The position numbers were made by a program, and so were the translations under genes. A model generated the notes under the pieces. That model made no database searches, had not been told where the DNA came from, and worked only from the letters and a program-made list of their open reading frames with translations. Below are positions 57,465-64,000 of a stretch of 64,000 nt of DNA, one piece after another. The stretch's first letter is position 1, and each line of letters starts with the position of its first letter. Source of the DNA: Lates calcarifer (taxonomy: Eukaryota > Chordata > Actinopteri > Centropomidae); assembly GCF_001640805.2 (NCBI RefSeq), contig NC_066838.1:24004885-24068884 (forward strand), read 5' to 3'.

Positions 57465-58530
57465 AACTAAACGATCAGGACGCCTCCGTTATTTCAATCT
57501 TCTCTGTGTAAGAGTAAGCAGAAAATGGATGCTATAATCTTTCAGGGTGGGCAGATGCTGATATGTTGAGGTTTAGGGTGTTACTTCATATGTCAACACA
57601 GGATGCATCTAATTATCAACACACGACTCTGTTCTATGTGAACGGATGAAAAAAAACTCAGTCAGAGGCCACAGCGCGTATGTTAGTTACAGGTTTTAAC
57701 TTTCAACAGTATTGCACAAAGCTACTTCAATGTATTGGGTGACAAATCAAGTCACAGGTCTAAATAAACTAAATTAAACAAAACTACAAGTCACGAATGG
57801 TGATCATGCCCATTAGAGGATAAGGCTGGTCACTCTCTATATTTGTCTTATTGTCAGCAAATCCTGTGAAAAGACTAGAATCAATGTATCCCACTAATAA
57901 ATATTGTGAGTCCAAATATCATATTCCTCTGTACCATATAGCTCCATTGTTGTCTATTAAAAAACTATTAAAAACAATTCAGTGAGTAAACCACAGTGTT
58001 GCGCTGAGGATGTTTCTGCAAACACAAGCTGTGAATAAACCTATGGTTGTGAAACTGTATATGAAACAACTGATGCCAGCATGACTTCAGTGTTCTGCCT
58101 GGACTAACCCCACACTCATTAAAAGTCTGTCCTGTTTTTGAGAGGGAGAGGGATTTTGTGGGATTTTTCTGTAATTTCATCAGCGGTCCATCTCCTTAGT
58201 GATTTGCAGGTGATGCAGGCTTGTCAAAGTCAGTGAAGCTAATACAACGACAATCCTCTATTAACTTACTTTTCTCTAACAAGTTCCTGTTTTAAATCAG
58301 CAGATACCATGCATGGCACTGGGCCTCGCCTTCCTGAACAACATTACAAGATTCTTATCTCTCTACAAACCTGTTCTGGCAGTGACACATCAAGATCTGC
58401 AGTTTATCTGAATTTCCTGTTTATTTGGAAGATTTGACAGCATGTGGCAACAGCATCATGACAACCATATTACAGCAAATGTATTAGTATGCAACACTCC
58501 AGAGAAAGATTCACAATTACATTATACACC
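57465..58530. repeat. Segmental duplicate upstream of receptor copy 2
   Basis: About 1 kb that aligns by eye with 63105-63965. Shared stretches include GGGCAGATGCTGATATG, GTATGTTAGTTACAGGTTTT and CAGCAGATACCATGCATGGC. It contains no coding frame and probably represents the ancestral 5' flank carried along with each receptor gene. Confidence 0.75.
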
Positions 58531-58594
58531 ACTAGCTGAGCAACACTTCAAGCTATTTGTTATTAAACCAATAATATAGAACTCTTAACTCTTG

Positions 58595-59590
58595 TTATGT
58601 AACTTCATCTGCAGTTTGTGCCACAGTCACAGAGCCAGAGTTTGACAGAAACATACGGTTGAGCATCTGACGAGCTCGCTGGAGCAGCTGTCTGAGCTGA
58701 GCAGGAATTTCTTCATTTCCATGAAAGTAAACCAGAGGGTTGAGAGCACTGTTCAGACACACAAGGCCACGACTTATCTGATGAGCAATGTAGACTCTGT
58801 CACGCCATCCATAGCATATCTTCTGTTTGGACAGAACTCTTGACCAGAGGTTAAGATTCTTGAGAACATGATAGGGGATGTAACAAACAGAGAAGAGAAG
58901 GATCAAAATAAATAACAACTTCAAACATTTCTGTTTCAGTACCTTATCAGTGGTATTTTTGCGACAGAGAACAGCGATCACATGTCCATAGCAACCCAGT
59001 GTGATGAGGAATGGGATACAAAACCCAGTGAATGTCCATCCAAGGCTGTATTTCAGATAATCCTCAACATAGGCATTGGAGGTGGTATAGAAACATTTCC
59101 CAGTGGTGTTTCCAATTGTCTTGGTGTAGAACATGTCTGGAAGACTCTGAACTCCCACCAACAGCCAAACCATGACTGAGACAGCCACAGAATGGGTGAC
59201 AGTTATTCTTCCCAACACTCTCATTGGATGAACAATAGCCAGGTATCTGTACACACTTATACAAGTAAGGAATCCAATGCTGCCATATAAATTCAGATTG
59301 AAGAAGAATCTTGTTATCTTGCAGAATGTATCTCCAAAGATCCATGTATTCCTCTTAAAGTAGTACACTACCAAAAATGGGAGTACAGGCAGATATAAAA
59401 TATCTGCCAGTCCAAGGTTGAGAACAAACACACTGATGTTCCCCAGCTTCTTCCATTTCTGTGGCAAGGTTTTGAATCCCCATCCATTAGCTACCAGACC
59501 AATGATGAACACTATGATGTAAACTGAAGGCAGGAATCTGTGTTCATAGTCTATTGGTAGGGTGAAATTAGCACAGGAGGTTTGATTCAT
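58595..59590 (-). CDS. P2Y1-like G-protein-coupled receptor, copy 3
   Basis: 331 residues from ATG 59590, after an acceptor-like TTTCCAG. Same P2Y1-type architecture as copy 2: CKITRFFFNLNLYG in TM3, CYIPYHVLK in TM6, HQISRGL and NPLVY in TM7. It differs most in the third intracellular loop, where it has CRKNTTDKVLKQK in place of WTMKRTDKVQK, so G-protein coupling may differ. The DRY position reads YRY. N-terminus (NQTS and NFT sequons) matches copy 4. Tail ends TADEVT. Confidence 0.88.
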   Translation of the reverse strand: MNQTSCANFTLPIDYEHRFLPSVYIIVFIIGLVANGWGFKTLPQKWKKLGNISVFVLNLGLADILYLPVLPFLVVYYFKRNTWIFGDTFCKITRFFFNLNLYGSIGFLTCISVYRYLAIVHPMRVLGRITVTHSVAVSVMVWLLVGVQSLPDMFYTKTIGNTTGKCFYTTSNAYVEDYLKYSLGWTFTGFCIPFLITLGCYGHVIAVLCRKNTTDKVLKQKCLKLLFILILLFSVCYIPYHVLKNLNLWSRVLSKQKICYGWRDRVYIAHQISRGLVCLNSALNPLVYFHGNEEIPAQLRQLLQRARQMLNRMFLSNSGSVTVAQTADEVT

Positions 59591-60790
59591 TCTGTCTTCT
59601 GGAAAGGAGTTTGTTGAAAATCAAACCTCTGTGGGTGATCTGGCTTCTGGGCAGTGAAAATATACATGACCTATTTGTTAAAAGAGGATTTCCTGTGTAA
59701 AGTTTTGCATACATGAGATCAAAGATAAATTGTCATGCCACAATCCACACATGTATGCAAGTTTTGTCCATTTACTCTTTTGTGCACAACCACTGCTTAT
59801 TACTCTATGATTGGAAAAGCACTGAACTGGTCAGGTGATTCAATGGTCCATGCTTTATATTATCTATATTTTTTAATTTTTTATGTATACTCAACTATAT
59901 AATTGAAATCTTTTGTTCACTGCACCTTATCATTCACTCCCCTGCACAGATTGTGTCAATTCAGCTGCCCTGCACCATATGCATGTACATGACTCTGGTT
60001 TTACCTAATAACTCAGGTTTCAACCTCAGTCATTATCTGGGATGTGAAAACATATATTCATTTATATCAGAGACCATGTACAAAATATATGACTCTCAAG
60101 AAAGAGAGAGGATGTTTTGTTCCAGATTTAGCTACTTTCTAATTTAAATCTGCAGTGCCTGGCCAGGTGAAGGAAACAATAACACTCAGAGCAAAACATA
60201 TCATCACCAAATAGGCCAACATTATACTCTTTTCATATTTTAGATTAATTGTGAACTTCTTCCATTCTTACTTCAGATACTCAGACAGCCCTAAGTTAAA
60301 TATTTCAGTTTGTATTTCCATATGAAGCTGTTTACACAACAACAGTTTTAACACACAAGTTGGTTTAAGTTCAGGTGCATGATATTGTTAAAGCACTTCA
60401 AGTGTATAAACATTTGGGTGATACAGGTGCTTCAACATTCACACTAATGGGAAGGTAACAGTCTCCCTCTGGTGGTAGACTTCCTTCCTCAAAGAGAAAA
60501 TAATTGCCTTTCTGAACAATCATTACATACTGAGAATGACAGATTTGGTGAAATGCAGAGCTGTTTTTAAGTTGTTTAAGTCTAAATTACATCTCAGGTT
60601 TAAGTAAGCAAACTGCAAAACAAGATAAGAGTCTGCTGCCCCTCTGCTGACTCTGTGAAACTGTAATGCTCATCATAAAGAAGAAATATTAATTGTTAGA
60701 TAAGTGAAAGTGAAACTCCATGGTTAATTTCCGATGCAAAGCAGTCATGGTGAAGTTAGTGTAAAAACTGGTCAGATACACTTTAAAGTG
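59591..60790. repeat. 5' flank of copy 3, duplicated upstream of copy 4
   Basis: Aligns by eye with 62139-62640, for example GATCTGGCTTCTGGGCAGTG and GAGTCTGCTGCCNCTCTGCT. The copy 4 version lacks about 700 bases corresponding to ~59835-60545. No open reading frame of note inside. Confidence 0.75.
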
Positions 60791-61145
60791 CTTAAAGTGC
60801 ATTTACAGAAAACTGTACACTTCCTGTATGTCACTGAGCATTCCCCACCCCCAAACCACACAGTGTTAATATTATCTCTTCACACACATCAGTGAATGAG
60901 TTATTCAGTTTATTTTTACTTTTTCTGCACAGTAACAGCAAATAAAAGATCAAATACAACAACAAATACAAAGAACAAAACAAGTTAATTTTTGAGGCAG
61001 TATACAACATTAACAGTAGACTATAGATAAAGATGCCGGACAATCTTAAGAACAAATCCTTATCCTTAAATGTTGTTATTTAACTTCTACAATGTTCATG
61101 GGCAAACAGCACAGATGTTTAGATTTTTTAGATATACTAACATGT

Positions 61146-62138
61146 TTACATGTGTGAAACCTCATCTGTAGTTCGTTCCACAGTCACAGAGCCAGAGTCT
61201 GACAGAAACATATGGTTGATTATCTGACGAGCTCGCTGGAGCAGCTGTCTGAGCTGAGCAGGAATTTCTTCATTTCCATGCAGGTAAACCAGAGGGTTGA
61301 GAGCACTGTTCAGACACACAAGGCCACGACTTATCTGATGAGCGATGTAGACTCTGTCACGCCATTCATGGCATATCTTACGTTTGGACAGAACTCTTGA
61401 CCAGAGGTTAAGATTCTTGAGAACATGATGGGGGATGTAACAAACAGAGAAGAGAAGGATCAAAATAAACAACAACTTCAAACTCCTCTTTTTCTGTAGC
61501 TTGTCAGTTCTCTTCATTGTCCATAAAACTACAGCTATGTGTCCATAGCAGGCCAGTGTGATGAGAGATGGGATACAAAACCCAGTGAATGTCCATCCAA
61601 GGCTGTATTTCAGATAATCCTCAACATAGGCTGTAAAAGTGGTATGATAGCATTTTCTCGTTTTGGTTTTGAGGAAGAACATGTCTGGAAGACTTTGTAC
61701 ACCCACCAAGAACCAAACCATGACTGAGACAGCCACGGAATGAGTGGCAGTTATTCTTCCCATCACTCTTATTGGATGAACAATAGCCAGGTACCTGTAT
61801 ACACTTATACAAGTAAGGAATCCAATGCTGCCATATAAATTCAGATTGAAGCAGAATCTTGTTATCTTGCAGAATGTATCTCCAAAGATCCATTTACTCT
61901 CCATGAAGTAGTACACCACCAAAAATGGGAGTACGGGCAGATACAAAATGTCTGCAACTCCAAGGTTGAGAACAAACACACTGATGATCTTTAGTTTCTT
62001 CCAGTTCTGCAGCAATGACTTCAATCCCCATCCATTAGCGACCAGACCAACAATGAACACTACGATGTAAACAGAAGGCAGGAATCTGTGTTCATAGTCT
62101 ATTGGTAGACTGAAATTAGCACAGGACGTTTGACTCAT
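61146..62138 (-). CDS. P2Y1-like G-protein-coupled receptor, copy 4
   Basis: 330 residues from ATG 62138, after an acceptor-like TTTTCAG. Shares the N-terminus and 5' flank with copy 3, and shares loop 3 and 3' flank features with copy 2, suggesting mosaic or stepwise duplication. ECL2 is two residues shorter than in copies 2 and 3 (FLKTKTRKCYHTT). TM6 begins CYIPHHVLK. It has YRY for DRY, NPLVY in TM7 and tail end DEVSHM. The same nucleotide-receptor role is inferred. Confidence 0.88.
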   Translation of the reverse strand: MSQTSCANFSLPIDYEHRFLPSVYIVVFIVGLVANGWGLKSLLQNWKKLKIISVFVLNLGVADILYLPVLPFLVVYYFMESKWIFGDTFCKITRFCFNLNLYGSIGFLTCISVYRYLAIVHPIRVMGRITATHSVAVSVMVWFLVGVQSLPDMFFLKTKTRKCYHTTFTAYVEDYLKYSLGWTFTGFCIPSLITLACYGHIAVVLWTMKRTDKLQKKRSLKLLFILILLFSVCYIPHHVLKNLNLWSRVLSKRKICHEWRDRVYIAHQISRGLVCLNSALNPLVYLHGNEEIPAQLRQLLQRARQIINHMFLSDSGSVTVERTTDEVSHM

Positions 62139-62639
62139 GTCTGTTTTCTGAAAAGGAGTTTGTTGAAATTAGATCCTCTGTAGTTGATCTGGCTTCTGGG
62201 CAGTGAAAAATAACCATGACGTACTATGTGTAAAAAGAGAATTTCCTGTGTGAAACTGCATAGATTTTAGATTACAGATAAATTGTCATGCAATTGTCCA
62301 CATGTGCATGCAAGGTTTGTCCATTTACTTTCTTGTGCACAGCTATTGCTTATTACTCTATCATCTGAAAAGCACTATGAATTGGTCAGGAGCTTTTTTA
62401 AGGAGCTGTTTTTAAGTTGTTTGGGTCTAAATTACATCTCAGATCTACATAAGCAAACTGCAAAAGAAGACAAGAGTCTGCTGCCACTCTGCTGACTCCA
62501 TGAAGTTGTAATGCTCATTATAAAGGAGAAATACATTGTTAGATAGGTAAAAGTTAAGCTTGCTGGTTAATTTCTGATGCATAGCAGTCATGGTAAGGTT
62601 AGCATAAAAATTGGCCAAAAGGTGGTGTCAAAGTCAAAC

Positions 62640-64000
62640 TTACTACTCTATATCAAAAGCTGCAAGCACATAAGTGTACAAGGTGTGTGTCTGTATATGC
62701 AAAGATGGTGCAAGCAACTCTTGTCCATATAACATATTGGATACTCTAAATGGTCACGAATGATTAAAAACATTTAGGTAATACGGTAACCTCTTTAAAG
62801 AAGACTTCCTGAATATATAAACTGAAAGATGTGTTATGTTCTCTTATGTGACAATCATTAGAGATGCAAGTAAGTTAGATCAGGTTCATTTCATAGTGAA
62901 TCTTTCTGATTGAAATTCCATGAATTATGAAATTATGTCCAGCTTAAAGAGTAATTACAAATGATTACAATATGGGTTTCATTTGTGTTATTTTTTCATC
63001 AAGTCCCATTTGTACCAGAAACATTTTATTCACCAATTTAATTCATGACTTGTGGGAATGTGACAACGTCAATAAATTTAAAGTCATAAGAAACATGAGC
63101 CAAAGTTGATCAGGAAGCCTCCGTTCCATTTCGACCTTCTCAGAGTAGGAATAAGCAGAAAATGTACACATAATATCTCCCAACGTGGGCAGATGCTGAT
63201 ATGGTGAGGTTTACTGTGTCACTTGGTATGCTGACACAGGATGTGTCTAATTATGGACGCACAATTCTGTAATGTCTGAACAGATGGAAGAAAAAAAACT
63301 TGGTCAGATACCACAGTGTGTATGTTAGTTACAGGTTTTAACTTTCAACAGTATTGTACAGAGCAACTTGAATGTTTAGGTAGACAAATAAGGTCACAGA
63401 TCTAAATAAACTAAATTAAACAGAACTATAAGTTAAGAATGCTAATCATGGCCTTTAGAAGATGAGGCTGTTCACTCTCTATATTCATCTTATTGTTAAA
63501 AGTTCCTGTGAAAAGACAAAAATCTATGTATCCCACTAACAAATATTGTGTGTCCAAAGCCTGATTCCTCTGTACCCCAGAGCTCCATTGTTGTTCAAAA
63601 ACCGTTAAAAGCATTTCAGTGCGTAAACCACACCATTACACTGAAGATGACTCGATGTTACCGGTTTATGGTGCATTAACTTACTTTTCTCTAACAAGTT
63701 CCTGTTTTAAATCAGCAGATACCATGCATGGCACTGGGCTTCGCCTTCCTAAACAACATTACAAGATTCTTATCTCTCCATAAACCTGTTCTGGCAGTGA
63801 CACATCAAGATCTGTGGTTTATCTGAATTTCCTGTTTGACAGCATGTAGCAACAGCATCATGACAAACACAAGGAAGATACGTAACACAATACAGCAAAA
63901 GTGTTATCCAGGAAAAGTATACAACCCTCCAGAGAATGACTGACAATTTCATTCACATTATAGATCAGCTGAGCAACTGTTTGAACTATTTCTTATTAAG
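62640..64000. other. Receptor-cluster flank with duplicated blocks
   Basis: No gene. 62750-62990 resembles 54900-55140 (5' flank of copy 1) and 63105-63965 resembles 57465-58530 (5' flank of copy 2). Flanks of different copies therefore lie end to end here, suggesting that a further receptor copy was deleted or lies beyond the window edge. Confidence 0.6.

Overview
This window is vertebrate nuclear DNA, almost certainly a teleost (percomorph-like) fish. The genes are split by many short GT-AG introns. The intergenic and intronic DNA carries the short dispersed repeats typical of fish genomes. There is a teleost-style UDP-glucuronosyltransferase with a single coding exon (UGT5 type) and a tandem array of P2Y1-like receptor genes. 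I worked out exon structures by hand from splice sites, codon phase and remembered human orthologues; no database search was run.

Layout. 1-5.4 kb has no recognised gene: a ~38-40 bp minisatellite, a 21-bp periodic repeat that reads as heptads, and fish MITE fragments. 5.4-6.3 kb: g0s2 (+), a lipolysis regulator, with a candidate PPAR site upstream. 7.0-9.7 kb: taf8 (+, 8 exons), a TFIID subunit. 9.87-12.08 kb: pifo/cimap3 (-, 5 small exons), a cilium gene with a perfect RFX X-box 111 bp upstream of its ATG. 13.4-17.9 kb: atp6ap1 (-, 10 exons), the V-ATPase accessory protein Ac45, with a CLEAR-type E-box at its promoter. 20.0-26.9 kb: gdi1 (+, 11 exons, about 2.7 kb 3'UTR). 27.6-37.4 kb: an inter-alpha-trypsin inhibitor heavy chain of ITIH6 type (-, 17 exons, long Pro/Thr-rich insert, a run of tiny symmetric exons, two apparent +1 frameshifts). 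38.7-44.6 kb: pfkfb1 (-, 14 exons). 44.6-51.5 kb: no confirmed gene. 51.5-53.1 kb: a UGT5-type gene (+). 53.6-62.1 kb: four tandem P2Y1-like receptor genes (-), three intact and one broken by indels, in recognisably duplicated flanking DNA.

The neighbours are not an operon-like pathway; they are conserved blocks of synteny. atp6ap1-gdi1 matches human Xq28 and itih6-pfkfb1 matches human Xp11.2, so much of the window corresponds to the human X chromosome. I found no convincingly new multi-gene system. The most useful leads are the regulatory motifs that fit their genes (PPRE at g0s2, X-box at pifo, CLEAR box at atp6ap1), the itih6 microexon cassette, the frame breaks in itih6 and receptor copy 1, and the receptor array with a Tyr-Arg-Tyr in place of the DRY motif.
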